Source: Ailurus styani (taxonomy: Eukaryota; Chordata; Mammalia; Carnivora; Ailuridae). Taken from it: a stretch of DNA of 64,000 nucleotides. The notes under the pieces are model-generated. The model was given only the letters and a program-made list of their open reading frames with translations, made no database searches and was not told the DNA's origin. Made by a program: the position numbers and the translations under genes. Location: positions 2,368,884 to 2,432,883 of the forward strand of contig LNAC01000039.1 in NCBI GenBank assembly GCA_002007465.1. The letters are read 5' to 3'. Of this stretch, positions 34,400 through 45,729 are shown one piece after another. Within the stretch, counting starts at the first letter, position 1; each line of letters begins with the position of its first letter.

Positions 34400-35500
34400 T
34401 TACAGTTTCCCATATAACCATTAGTAGGTTCCAGTGATGCAAGCCATATTTATTAGAGGCAGCATGTCAAATAGGAGTTGACAATTACAGTCTCTATCAA
34501 TACATATTATGCCAGACGGTAATGAGCCATCCACAAAGGGCTAGCCATCCAAAATAATCACGCTGCTTTCCAGAGAAATGTCGAAGAGGTTATGGTTTAT
34601 TACACAGTGCTCATTAGATATACAGTGGCAGCATTAGCAATTTTTCCTTCATTTGCGTCTCATTTAAGGATCTGCCCCCACAAGCACAGTCAAATTAGTA
34701 CACAAGGTTAAAACCATTATGCCCAGAAAAAAATTAAGTTGTATTTTATTTTACAGTAATGGTAGATCAAAGGTCCTTGGAATCTATTATTTGCGAAACC
34801 ATTATCTAACACAGAATATTAACAAAAGGGAAAAGAAAAGCAATGCCCTGCCAGCATGGCTTTGACAGGAACAAAGACAGACTGTTTGAAATAAGCAAAC
34901 ATCACATTACTTAATTAAATACCCCTAAAAAAAACTATTTTAAAAATAACACTGAGGTTGTGACATCAACTGACAAAAGTCACAAAATTAAAGTTAATGA
35001 TGAAGCATCAACCTGTATTTTCAAATGCCTCATTTACATCAATTTATTTTTAAACATTTTTTACTCTGCTTTTGTGCTCAATTTGGTTATAAATTCACTT
35101 ACTGCTATAAATACTTATTTTCTTTAAAAGATAACCGAGTTTCTCATCTTTGTGGCAAGCCCACATTTATTGATATCTAATAAATTGGGATTTTGGCTAT
35201 ATTATAATCAGAAAGGTCTGGTCAAGAGGGGAGATCTTGGAGTAAGTTACAAAATTTAAAATAGATACTGCTAAATAATAGCTACTTAATAGATTTTGTC
35301 AAATCATCAGATAACCGATTAACAGGATCTGAACTGAGGTAAACAGTTGTAGCAAAAAGATCTTTTGAAGATATTTCTGAAGTCTTGACTGGTTGTTAAT
35401 GATCTGTTCGAAATCATTACAATTAGAAGGACAATATTTCAAATACAGTTTCTCCATATGTTATTATTAACAGCTTGCAATTGTAGTCAGTATTCAAGGA
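34400..35500. promoter_or_regulatory. Candidate conserved noncoding element A
   Basis: Repeat-free block of about 1.1 kb with dense homeodomain-like and developmental-factor-like sites: GACAATTACAG (34480), AGATCAAAGG (TCF/LEF-like, 34764), TTGACAGG (MEIS/TGIF-like, 34862), AACAAAGAC (SOX-like, about 34870) and TTAATTAA (34911). Stops occur in every frame. The regulatory role is inference from composition only; conservation was not tested. Confidence 0.35.
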
Positions 35501-35509
35501 TCCCTTGCT

Positions 35510-35900
35510 TCTCTTTAATGGACATTTATGGAGTGCCCACCACATGTCAAACTCTGTGATAGGCTCTGAGAATTCATCCCCCCCCCCAACAAAAAAAGGA
35601 ATAAAACCATAGCTCAGGTCTCAAGAAGCTGATACCCAGCCAGATCAGTAAAGGGTTTAAAGAGCAAACCAAATGATTTTAATCCTAGGCAGTAAGTACT
35701 ATCCTAGAAGTAAACACAGAGTTCTCAGGGACTCCAGAGGAAGGAGGCCTCACCCAAATCTGATGGAATAAGGGAAGGAGTTCCAAAGAAAGCAGCTCCT
35801 AAAGTGGGACCTAAAGGGTAATTCTACCCAACAGGGAACGGTAGGGGAGAAATACGGTGGGAATGTGGGGAAGTGGAGAGTGAGGGGCTGAAGTGGGACT
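35510..35900 (-). mobile_element. L2 fragment, reversed
   Basis: GGAGTGCCCACCACATGTCAA, CTCAGGTCTCAAGAAGCTGAT and GGGAAGGAGTTCCAAAGAAAG fit reversed L2. A C-run is at 35579-35587. Confidence 0.6.
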
Positions 35901-35948
35901 GTTTACCTCAAATCATCAGAATATACCATCTTAAGGAATATCTTTTAT

Positions 35949-36158
35949 TTTTATTTATTTTTATTTTTAAAGATTTTTATTTATTTGACAGAGAGACGGA
36001 GAGACAGTGAGAGAGGGCACACAAGCAAGGGGAGAGACTGAGGGAGAAGCAGACTCCCCACTGAGCAGGGAGCCCGATGCGGGGCTCGATCCCAGGACCC
36101 TGGGATCATGACCTGACCCAAAGGCAGATGCTTAACCACTGGGCCACCCAGGCACCCC
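35949..36158 (-). mobile_element. Carnivore SINE
   Basis: Reversed copy flanked by AAGGAATATCTTTTA and AAGGAATCTCTTTTA. Confidence 0.92.
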
Positions 36159-36485
36159 AAGGAATCTCTTTTAAACACTGGTCCAGATTAGAAGAAAAGA
36201 TCCTAAGTTGGAATGATGGACTTTATGAAATAAAGTCAGCAAACAAGTTCTAGAACAGTTCAGATAACCATGTTTTAAATTTTGAAAATAGTATCTTAAG
36301 GAATACATTGCCTGGTCAAATCCATGTATGGTAAATCAAATTTCAGAGTGGATAAATGTATTATCCACTTAATGTTAATTGAATGTAACATGTAAATCTG
36401 AGTGAATAACTTGACATGACCAAAATCTGAATTTCATTGGCTATTCTAATTGATCTTTACCTCCACGAATGAGGGAGGTATTCTT

Positions 36486-36687
36486 TTTTTTTTTTCAAAG
36501 ATTTTATTTATTTATTTGACAGAGAGAGAGAGATCACAAGTAGGCAGAGAGGCAGGCAGAGAGAGAGAGGAGGAAGCAGGCTCCCCGCCGAGCAGGGAGC
36601 CCGATGCGGGCCTCGATCCCAGGACCCTGAGACCATGACCTGAGCCGAAGGCAGAGGCTTTAACCCACTGAGCCACCCAAGCGCCCT
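36486..36687 (-). mobile_element. Young carnivore SINE
   Basis: Reversed full copy with perfect AGGGAGGTATTCTT duplications (36472 and 36688). Confidence 0.94.
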
Positions 36688-36908
36688 AGGGAGGTATTCT
36701 TGTCTCTTTCTCCCTAAACTGATGAAAGTATGAACTATGATGTGTTATATATCTAATACATGTGTCTATGATATACGGTATGTATATCTTCAAAATACAT
36801 GTTAGAGATAATAAACTTTTAAAGGGCAGAGAGTAGACTGATTTAATTCTTTTGGAATGGTACCCTGTACAGTTCAGTGTAATCTGATACCTACAAATCC
36901 TATAAATC

Positions 36909-37086
36909 CAAAGATTTCTTTATTTCAGGGACAGAGAGAGAGAGAGAGCACATGAAGGGAGAGGGAAAGGGAGAAGCAGACTCCTTGCTGAGCAGGGAGT
37001 CCGATGCCGGGCTCGAACCCAGGACCCTGGGATGATGACCTGAGCTGAAGGTAGACACTTAACCGACTGCGCCATGCAGGCACCCC
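36909..37086 (-). mobile_element. Carnivore SINE
   Basis: AAAGATTTCTTTATTTCAGGG to GCCATGCAGGCACCCC, reversed. Confidence 0.87.
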
Positions 37087-37251
37087 ATGTGATGGACCTA
37101 CTTTATGTTAAATGTCAGGATGTTTGAGTATTAGGTTTGATGACTATGCATTCTCCAAAGATAGTACACAGATTAAAACTTTGCCTGACCTCCCAGTTTT
37201 AGGAAAGAAGGGGAACTCTGTTAGAAACCACCAGGACTTTGGGTTACATCT

Positions 37252-37283
37252 CCATCTCCTTACATCTCCATCTCCTTATTCTG
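37252..37283. repeat. Short tandem duplication, 2 units
   Basis: ACATCTCCATCTCCTT occurs twice in succession. Confidence 0.95.
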
Positions 37284-37484
37284 TGGGTAAAAAGAAAAGT
37301 TTGATATAATAAACATCATTTATAACAAAACATCCATTTATAAAAAAACAGAGGGGGTCGGCTTTTATTGTTTGAAAATGGCACTAAGTTAGTAATGGTC
37401 ATCATTTCTAGAAGCATTTGAGCACATATTGCTGGATGAGACGATCTAGATCAGTGGTTCCCTGTCTGGAGTTCCTAGATCCCT

Positions 37485-37677
37485 TTTGTAAAAAAAAAAA
37501 AAATTATTTATTTGAGAAGGTGGTGGGGGGCAGAGGGAGAGCAGAGAGAGAATCCTAAGCAGACTCCATGCTGGGTGCAGAGCCTGGCACTGGGCTCAAT
37601 CCCAGGACCCCAAGGTCAGGACCTGAGCTGAAACTAAGAGTTGGATGCTTAACAAACTACACTACTTAGGTGCCTCT
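37485..37677 (-). mobile_element. Older SINE
   Basis: Reversed, from TTATTTATTTGAGAAGG to CTACTTAGGTGCC. CCTAGATCCCTTTT and GCTAGATCTTTTTT flank it. Confidence 0.82.
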
Positions 37678-37697
37678 GAATTGCTAGATCTTTTTTT

Positions 37698-38093
37698 TCC
37701 CCCAAGACTTTATTTATTTGAGGGACACCTGGGTGGCTCAGTCAGTTGGGTGTCTGCCTTCGGCTCAGGTCATGATCCCAGGGTTCTGGGATCAAGTCCT
37801 GCATCGGGCTCCCTGCTCAGTGGGAAGCCTGCTTCTCCCTCTGCCTGCTCTGCCTGCTGCTCCCCCGGCTCGTGCTCTCACTCTTACAAATAAATAAATA
37901 AAATCCTTTTAAAAATTTAAAAAAGATTTTATTTATTTGAGAGAGAAAGAGGGAGAGAGAGTACAAGTTGCGGTGAGGGGCAGAGGGAGAGAGAGAAGTG
38001 CAGGGAGCCCGACACAGGGCTCAATCCCCGGACCCCAAGATCATGACCTGAGCCAAAGGCAGACGCTCAACCGACTGAACCACCCAGGTACCC
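37698..38093 (-). mobile_element. SINE split by a forward SINE
   Basis: The tail (AAGACTTTATTTATTTGAG) lies at 37704 and the body (37923-38093, ending CACCCAGGTACCC) follows the inserted SINE. TAGATCTTT bounds the composite on both sides. Confidence 0.85.
37723..37921 (+). mobile_element. Forward SINE nested in a reversed SINE
   Basis: GGACACCTGGGTGGCTCAG to AAAATCCTTTTAAAAATT. AAGACTTTATTTATTTGAG and AAGATTTTATTTATTTGAG flank it. Confidence 0.9.
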
Positions 38094-38109
38094 AAATTCC
38101 TAGATCTTT

Positions 38110-39100
38110 AAGGATTCTTCATAGTAGGTAAAGAATTCTTCACAGAGGTGTTATTTTCCCCTTCCCAAATTGTCTAAGGAGTCATTCATTCACCTCTGGC
38201 TAAAGGCACATCTCTTAATAAATATTTCAATTTTCCTTAGCTTTGTACTTATTGATAAGATGTGATAGTATTGTTTCATGGTCATCAGATGTTCAGACTG
38301 TCAATTGTAAGTGTACCTGATAAAATGAAAAGCTGAGCAATTATTATTTTACCTACAAAGTGTGTTTGGTAAGCAGACTCTTTTTTAGAAGAGGGTGGGA
38401 GATCAGCAAAAGGACATGAAAGAGGTTAGGAGGCTATCATCACGAAGTCTGTCTACACTGGCTGACCTCCCTCTACTTTTCCTTGGCCTTCTTTCTCTCA
38501 TCAAGGCATTCTAAGAGAGAGTCGCTGTCCATTCCAATACCACATTTAACAGGAGGCCAGAAGAGGTCAGTGGAGAGTAGTGTTAGGCATCCACCCTCCC
38601 ACCCACAGGGCTGGCCTCCAGCACATTTCAGATCTCTGCCTCACCAGCACCCCCATCCCAAAGAAGAAAACAGAATAAAGCATTATACTCAATTTTCTAC
38701 TTTGCCACAATCACAGATGACTTGGAGGCTGTTGTTAATATTTGACTTAAAAAAGAAGAAAAATGTTTGAAGTAGAAAACTAATTCTTCTGTATGGTTAT
38801 AAAATGTAAGTTTTTATACTAAAAATTTCCTTGAAGAGGACAATGACAATAAAAATGATAATGCCTTGATATTGGCATAACAATCCTATTTTCCCTGAGA
38901 TAATAATCCATTATTTTTCAAAAATATATGAATTGCAGATGTGTAAAAATTCCCATCCAAATATACTCGATATCTGATTATTTGTGATATGGAAAAAAGA
39001 AAAAAAGAGTATGGGATTAATAAGAACTAGAAAGTCCCCAACTTCTCAACTGATTCTAAAATAAACATGAGAACAGAAAAATTAAACATGCTGTTTTGAA
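38110..39100. other. Unique sequence
   Basis: A 95-codon frame at 38483-38770 has no recognisable domain. No repeat was recognised. Confidence 0.45.
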
Positions 39101-39115
39101 TGTTTTAAATATTTA

Positions 39116-39319
39116 TTTATTATTATTATTTTTTAAAGATTTTATTTATTTATTTGACAGAGAGATCACAAGGAGGCAGAGAGGCAGGCAGAGAGAGAGA
39201 GGGGGAAGCAGGCTCCCTGCCGAGCAGAGAGCCCGATGCGGGCCTCGATCCCAGGACCCTGAGATCATGACCTGAGCCAAAGGCAGAGGCTTTAACCCAC
39301 TGAGCCACCCAGGCACCCT
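39116..39319 (-). mobile_element. Young carnivore SINE
   Basis: Reversed copy flanked by a perfect TTTTAAATATTTA (39103 and 39321). Confidence 0.93.
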
Positions 39320-39544
39320 ATTTTAAATATTTAAATAAAAATTTTTCTTCTCCTCTTATCTTCAGGGAAGTGGAAACTGAATAGAAAGTTCTACGCCCAT
39401 TTAGAGTTGAAGAATTAGAAGAAGAAAGACTGTGGACTTTTAAATAACTGTTCCTGTGTTTTTACTCGTCTCTCTTAAGAACTTCCTTCACCAAAGGTCC
39501 CCCTATAAAGTGTAGGAGCTACCTTCCCACCAAACTGAAGGTCA

Positions 39545-39735
39545 TGGTCTCAGGCATATTTATTGAGGATAAGTTGGCAATAGTGCACCAAGCACAGAGA
39601 GAATGTAAACCACAAAAGACTATGCGGTACCTGACCTTAGGGGCTTTATGAATCTAAGGGGAATCAGTAAAATGAGAAAATGCTAAGGAAAGACCTAAAA
39701 TGGGCAGATATGTTTAACGAATTACAAAGAGGTCC
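39545..39735 (-). mobile_element. Possible L2 fragment, reversed
   Basis: ATATTTATTGAGGATAAG, CACCAAGCACAGAGAG and GACCTTAGGGGCTTTATGAA weakly follow reversed L2. Confidence 0.4.
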
Positions 39736-39899
39736 AGGTTACCTTGCCTACTCCCCTCATTGTTCCTGAAGAAGATGAACTTCCAGCCAAACAAACTTTG
39801 CATCAGGTACCTTTGAAAATAACAAGCTGACTATGAAACACTGCAGATGTGTCAAAAAGAACAGGTTTTGCATAATTTAAACCATAAACTGAACTAAAC

Positions 39900-40860
39900 C
39901 ATAACAATTTACTACTACTCCACTGAAATTCCCCCAAAATTCTGCTTTTCAGCTTATTGTTTTTGTTAAATTAAAACTGCTCTGGCCTCTCTACAAAGAG
40001 AGATAAAAAGTAAATTCCCATTTAAAAAAATCCTGAACTGAATGATATAAAATTAAATACAGAAATGCATTTTAAGTGCAAAGACTCCTTCCACTGTTGC
40101 CAGTAAACAACTAACAAAGGGGAGTTCAGTAATTTCACAGCCGTATTTTCTCACTCTCCTACACTGAGAACACAGTCGTTTGCATGGCATAATAAGCTGT
40201 AAATTATCAACATTTTTACATAGCCTGCTGCAAAGAAAAGTCTGCCAGCTTTCCGCTATATTGGATAGTGTTCAAGTGATTAACTATAGCTTTGGAAAGA
40301 AGGGGTGGAAACTTGTTTTGCGTCTCAGTTTGTTGGTTCTCTTATGCACAGCCTCTAAAAATCCATTACATCATTATTTGCAATGAATATGTAAGTAATT
40401 ACGGTACAGTAATAGCAGCTCTATATTTCTGCAGGATGTAAATTACCCATGGACAGCAGCATATCTTGTAGGTGCATAATTATTCAAGTATTTCCTTGAA
40501 ACCGTGCCTCCAATGAGTATAAATTTAGTGTTTTTCAATACTAAAATTTGTAGCACTGAGTATTTCAGGATTAATGACCAATGAAATCCAATTTGTTCCT
40601 AGTCTACAGGAAAAGCTCATTAGACAGAACATCTTCCTAGGGCACAAGTCTATTTTGGAAAGTGGTCCGTGTATCAAAGAAAACATACAGTTATCTGTTT
40701 TTCCCAATAGATAAGGAATAAATCTGTGAAAGGAAATGCACAGTTAAAGCGATATGGCTTGCAAATGTAAATGTTTTTATTTTTAAATTGTAGAGAACGA
40801 TCCACATTCAACCTCAAAACAAAAGGAAATTTTGTCTCAGTAGATCAACATGAATTCATG
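39900..40860. promoter_or_regulatory. Candidate conserved noncoding element B
   Basis: Repeat-free block with TTTGCATGGCATAATAAG (40179, octamer-like core plus homeodomain site), CATTATTTGCAATGAATATG, GTAATTACGG (40395), GCATAATTATTC (about 40474), ATTAATGACCAATG (40570) and GTATCAAAGAAAAC. Frames are closed. The motif mix suggests a homeodomain/POU-bound enhancer; this is inference. Confidence 0.35.
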
Positions 40861-41015
40861 GAGATAGAAGTGCCTACCATAATGCTAGGGCTTTGGTAGC
40901 CAACCTGGTTTCTATCTAACTACACAATTCAGCACCACCAAACATAGAACATAAAAATCTGCGTTTAGTGCTGAGGATGTCAAGATGAGTAAGAAAGTAT
41001 ATTTAGGGCACCCTA

Positions 41016-41300
41016 ATCCAGAGGTCATGTACAGTAATGGAAAAAGCATGAATTCTACGGTCAAATGGGGTTTTTTTTCTTTCTTCTTCTTCTTCTTCTT
41101 CTTCTTCTTCCTCCTCCTCCTCTTCCTCCTTCTTCTTCTTCGNATCCAGAGGTCATGTACAGTAATGGAAAAAGCATGAATTCTACGGTCAAATGGGGTT
41201 TTTTTCTTTCTTCTTCTTCTTCTTCTTCTTCCTTCTCCTTCTTTCTTCTTCTTCTTCTCCTTCTCCTTCTCCTTCTCCTTCTCCTTCTTCTTTAAGATTT
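41016..41300. repeat. (TTC)n tract and duplicated contig ends around an N
   Basis: ATCCAGAGGTCATGTACAG to the TTC tract occurs before (41016-41142) and after (from 41144) the N at 41143. The two TTC/CTT tracts differ in pattern, as for two poorly resolved reads of one SINE tail. Confidence 0.88.
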
Positions 41301-41775
41301 TATTTACTTATTTGACAGAGAGAGAGACAGCAAGAGAGGGAACACAAGCAGGGGGAGTGGAAGAGGGAGAAGCAGGCTTCCCACCGAACACAGAGCCAGA
41401 TGCGGGGCTCGATCCCAGGACCCTGGGATCATGACCTGAGCCAAAGGCAGATGCTTAACGACTAACCCACCCAGGTGCCCCTCAAATGGGGTTTCAATCC
41501 CAATTCCGCCATTCACTTACACTATAAACTTGTTCAAGTTATTAAATTTCTATAAGCCTGCTTCCCAAGAAAAGCAATTTTTTCTTAACTAATGTCCTAA
41601 GAGTAAATAAATTAATATTTAAGTACATGGAACTAGTACCAGACATAAAAAAAAAATAACAGATGTTAGCTATAGTAATAATTACTATTTTTCTGTGTTT
41701 ATCACACTCAGCCTTGCACATAGCAGGTGCTCAATAAATGGCTGTTGAATAAATGAATGAATGAGTCAATGAGTG
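41025..41775 (+). mobile_element. MIR, forward, split by the GAA-tailed SINE
   Basis: AAAAAGCATGAATTCTACGG before the SINE, then TTCAATCCCAATTCCGCCATT and finally CTTGCACATAGCAGGTGCTC with AATAAATGAATGAATGA. Confidence 0.7.
41203..41481 (-). mobile_element. SINE with expanded GAA tail
   Basis: Reversed SINE (body 41293-41481) whose A-tail became about 90 bp of TTC/TCC repeats on the plus strand. TCAAATGGGGTTT flanks the whole unit (41189 and 41482). Confidence 0.9.
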
Positions 41776-41779
41776 AATG

Positions 41780-42000
41780 AACAAATCTAGTAGAGGGATA
41801 ATATAGGTACACAAATTATTCCAAGACACAAAAGAAGTGTCTCAAGGATACAAAACATAACAGAAGGCTCAGTGGTGGGAGACATGCTGGGTTGGAAGAT
41901 GACTAAAACACAGGCCCTTACCTCTAGAAGGTACTGTCTAGTAGGAAAACATATACATAAATTAGTCATTACAAACCATTGTGTTAAGTGTTCTAAAAAC
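41780..42000 (-). mobile_element. L2 fragment, reversed
   Basis: GGCCCTTACCTCTAGAAGG with TACTGTCTAGTAGGAAAACA and GTTAAGTGTTCTAAAAAC follow reversed L2. Confidence 0.55.
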
Positions 42001-42164
42001 TTACAGAACATTCCCTCTAGGCTCTGGCTTTAATAGAGACATGGCTTTTCCTGGAGTACTGAAAGCCCTGTATCTTTTTGAGTGGATATCCTTCACTATC
42101 TATAAACCACAGACTGAGGAGTTGAGAGGTGGGACCAGTACTCTCATTATTTCTTCACCATCTT

Positions 42165-42569
42165 GAGAAACCCATTCATCCTTTGAACTACATTCCACTG
42201 CCACTCCTCTCCTCCGTTACTCTGTTTTCATCAGTCTTAGGCATCTCAGTTCAATTCTGTTGTTCTTCTGGTTGACTTCGGTCACATGAACTGCTCGTCC
42301 TGTAGTTTCTCACTCTACTCAATTCAATCTCCACTATATTCTGTCAACCTCACTCTCAGGCACAACTGGAACTTACCATTCAGGACTGCTCTACTTCTAA
42401 AATGTTCAGTGTGAATCTCCTACTTTCTATCTACAGCCTCCTAACCTCTGAGCTCTCTCACGCATTACTACTCCAACCCAGAATATGAATCATCAAGACC
42501 TCCAGACCTTGATCACTATTTTCTCCCTAATTTTGGACTCCCTCAGCCTCACTTCCTTCCTCATCAAAC
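42165..42569. other. Pyrimidine-rich sequence, unclassified
   Basis: C/T-rich text with CTCC and CACTC clusters, possibly an old repeat; no family or gene recognised. Confidence 0.35.
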
Positions 42570-42579
42570 CTAAATAATG

Positions 42580-42693
42580 TTTTACGTTTATTTATTTATT
42601 GAGTAATCTCTATCCTCGTGGGACTTGAACTCACAACTCCAAGACCAAGAATCACAAGCTCCTCCGAGGATGAGGAGTCAGCCAGGCACCCCA
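42580..42693 (-). mobile_element. Old diverged short SINE
   Basis: TTTATTTATTTATTGAGTAATC and TCAGCCAGGCACCCC, flanked by CCTAAATAAT on both sides. Confidence 0.75.
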
Positions 42694-43475
42694 CGCCTAA
42701 ATAATTTATTAGGTCAAGCATTCCTTTGCATATACCCTTTTCTTGGTGGCAAAGAAAAACCACAATCATGCTTTTACCTTCTCCACTTCTATTCTAGGGC
42801 TGCTAGGAATTGTGTGAAGGAATTTGTATTTAATCCTGCAGGGAATGGGACACCAGTGACGAATTAAGGATATCTTACTCCACTTACAAACTTAAAAACT
42901 TGAGAAAAGGAGGGAATGGGGGAATCTTAATAAAAGAAAATGAAGACCCAAGATACCAGTAACTACAGGGAGGAAGGATGCCAGGATTAGAGATAACCAA
43001 CCTGAGGATCTGCTCTCTTTCCCTCTATTATCACCATCGCCCAGCTATGCAATCCAAGAGTGAGAAAAATCCAAGAGCATAGTGGAGAAGGGAGTTCCTC
43101 GGGCACTATGGATGCCAGTTCTCTAGTAGCATCTTATGTAAGAGGTGTTAAGGATTATCGGTCTTTAATTAAACAACTTCAATTTAATTAAATATGGAAG
43201 GATTGTGGGCCCAATAGTGAATATGGTTATAGCTCTAAAACTTAAGTTCCAGAAACAGAGCTCTAAAAATGAAATTGCATCAATAGTGTCAGAAGTCTAC
43301 TAGATGCATAAATTGCTTTTTTACCTTGTCACTAGAGGCCAGAGACTATTTCTTATTAATATTCTCATGCTCAGCCCTGTGCCTTGCAGAGAGGTGGTAG
43401 TCAGGATGTGCTATGTTGTACCACACACTACCTGAACCCAGCTGAAAACGTGTCCTGTTAGTTGAGCTCCTGGAC
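42694..43475. other. Unique sequence, nothing recognised
   Basis: No repeat or coding signal could be supported. Confidence 0.4.
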
Positions 43476-43479
43476 CCGA

Positions 43480-43630
43480 AGCCCATTATTATCACCATCT
43501 TACAGAAAGGTAATCACACAGAGCGATTAAGGGACTTGCTTAGGTGAAACAGTCAATCAGCTGTACGTTGGTGACAAAACCCCAGATCTCTAGCCCTTAT
43601 ACCCATGTCTCTATTACACCACACTGTCCA
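43480..43630 (-). mobile_element. MIR, reversed
   Basis: CCCATTATTATCACCATCTTA, GATTAAGGGACTTGCTTAGG and ACCCCAGATCTCTAGCCC follow reversed MIR. Confidence 0.75.
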
Positions 43631-43797
43631 CTAATGGAGGTGCCTTGGGCCTGGGTTCAAAGGATCAACAGGAAGGATGAAGCTAAGCAAACTCTGCCAC
43701 TAAACATTTTAAGTGACTGTAAGTCTTCTACCGTATAAAGCTAATATTTTTTATGACAAGTGTCAAGAATTAATCCCTGTTTAAAATGCAGAATTAG

Positions 43798-43992
43798 GGG
43801 TGCCCTGGGTGGCTCAGTTGGTCAAGTGTCTGCCTTTGGCTCAGGTCATGATCTCAGGGTCCTGGGATTGAGCCACACATCTGGCTCCCTGCTCAGTGGG
43901 GAGTCTACTTCTCCAGAACTCTCCCTCTGCACTGCCCCCTGCTAGTGTTTTCTCTTAAATTATTTTTAAAAAATTAAAAATAAATATTTTTA
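43798..43992 (+). mobile_element. Carnivore SINE
   Basis: GGGTGCCCTGGGTGGCTCAG to a TTTTTAAA tail, with perfect AAAATGCAGAATTAG duplications (43783 and 43993). Confidence 0.93.
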
Positions 43993-44099
43993 AAAATGCA
44001 GAATTAGACACTGGACATTGGCTTTGACCATGGCTTCTTGCTAGTCAACACAGCCCTTCTTTAGGGAAAAGATTTAAACTTTTTCACCAATACCAAAAC

Positions 44100-44780
44100 A
44101 AGTTATGCAGTGTGTTTTCTGTTGTGATGTACTCAGGCAGGCTAATCTATAGCAAGATATTTATATAGAATAAATGAACTCTCAGCTGAGTAGATTAGTA
44201 GCTGAGCCCACCTATTTTTTGTGGTTAATTATACTTGTTTTGTAAGAGGCTGTTCTTATTTTGTGTTTTTCCAACAGCTCTGGTGAAGTAATGACTTGTG
44301 ATGTACAGTATGCTGAACATAAAGAGCCTTCCCCTTTCTTGTTCAACATATAATTGCTGCATTTGTGCATGCTGTGTAAGTTGAAAATAACAATAAAAAG
44401 TTAATGAAGAAAATAAGTACTAGTTGTAATGAATTAGTAATATTGCTGGATTTGTATCTGGAGTTTATTTTTATTGTTGTAAGCAGAATACAATCAATAG
44501 GAATATGTAATCAAAGTGCACATGCTTTCATCTCTTGAAATCTCTCTGAAAGGGAGCTGAGATATCTTTAGGAAATTATCTTCAAAAGCCTACTCTAAAT
44601 TCAATTATGCAGCATAATCATTTTAAATCACTGCCAATAAGCACTCCTCACTTTCAAGGTTCTTGTAGTACAAAAAGATGCATTTTTAATAGGTTTTTAT
44701 TGCATTGTAAGCATGAAATATAACTTTCTTTTAATTTTCAAGTTAATCTTAATCATACAAAATAATATGAATAAATTCTC
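44100..44780. promoter_or_regulatory. Candidate conserved noncoding element C
   Basis: Repeat-free AT-rich block with GTTAATTATAC (about 44224), GTAATGAATTAGTAATATTG and a perfect palindrome ATTATGC-A-GCATAAT at 44604-44618, a POU or homeodomain dimer-like site. No frame is open. The regulatory role is inferred only. Confidence 0.35.
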
Positions 44781-45060
44781 TTTATAAAAAAATTAAATGT
44801 TACAAATAAAGTCCCCTTTGATGATTTCCCTATAGCTGTTCCCAAACCTCCTCCTGCCCTTCTTCCAACCACTGTCATCATCAGGTGGGTGAGGTTTCTT
44901 CCAGACTCTTTTCTACCATTTCATATGTCCTTTAAAAAAAAAACCCCAAACGTAACTATGTTTAATGCTATATATTTCAATATTAATTATTTCACATCAA
45001 TATAATTGAGAGCCCCAAATCAATATAATCAACATGTTCTTACTTAAGCCTCATTTCTTT

Positions 45061-45274
45061 CTTTCTTTTTTTTTTTTTTAAGATTTACTTATTTATTTGA
45101 GAAAACAAGAGAAAGAGCGAGCATGAGTGAAGGAAGGGCCAGAGGGAGAGAATCTCAAGCAGACTCCTCTGGAGAGGAGCTGGAGGTGGAGCTCGATCTC
45201 AGGACCAGCAAAATCATGACCTGAGCTGAAATCACAAATTGGATGCTTAACCAACTGAGCTACCCAGTTGCCCC
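45061..45274 (-). mobile_element. Carnivore SINE, diverged
   Basis: Reversed copy flanked by AAGCCTCATTTCTT and AACCCTCATTTCTT, ending GAGCTACCCAGTTGCCCC. Confidence 0.88.
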
Positions 45275-45514
45275 AACCCTCATTTCTTAAGGTATTTTTT
45301 GATTTGGTCAATCTCCAAGGTAAATAGGGTTTCTTAATTTTGTTAGGCACTTTTAACTAGGCAAATTCTAATGTGAGGTACGAAGGTAAAGATGGACAGT
45401 CTACTGTTGTTACCATGACTAGAAGTTATCAGAAATTAATTCGTACCACATTCAAATGATAAATTATGAACTACAATATTTTCAGCTGAGGCCAAGACTA
45501 ATGCCCTAAATTTA

Positions 45515-45713
45515 TTTATTTATTTATTTATTTTTATTTGATACAGAGAGAGAGATTACAAGTAGGCAGAGAGGCAGGCAGAGAGACAGGGAGAGGAGGA
45601 AGCAGGCTCCCTGCTGAGCAGAGAGCCTGATGTGGGCCTCGATCCCAGGACGCTGAGATCATGACCTGAGCCGAAAGCAGAGGCTTTAACCCACTGAGCC
45701 ACCCAGGCACCCG
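45515..45713 (-). mobile_element. Young carnivore SINE
   Basis: Reversed full copy with perfect TAATGCCCTAAATTTA duplications (45499 and 45714) and an ATTT-repeat tail. Confidence 0.94.
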
Positions 45714-45729
45714 TAATGCCCTAAATTTA

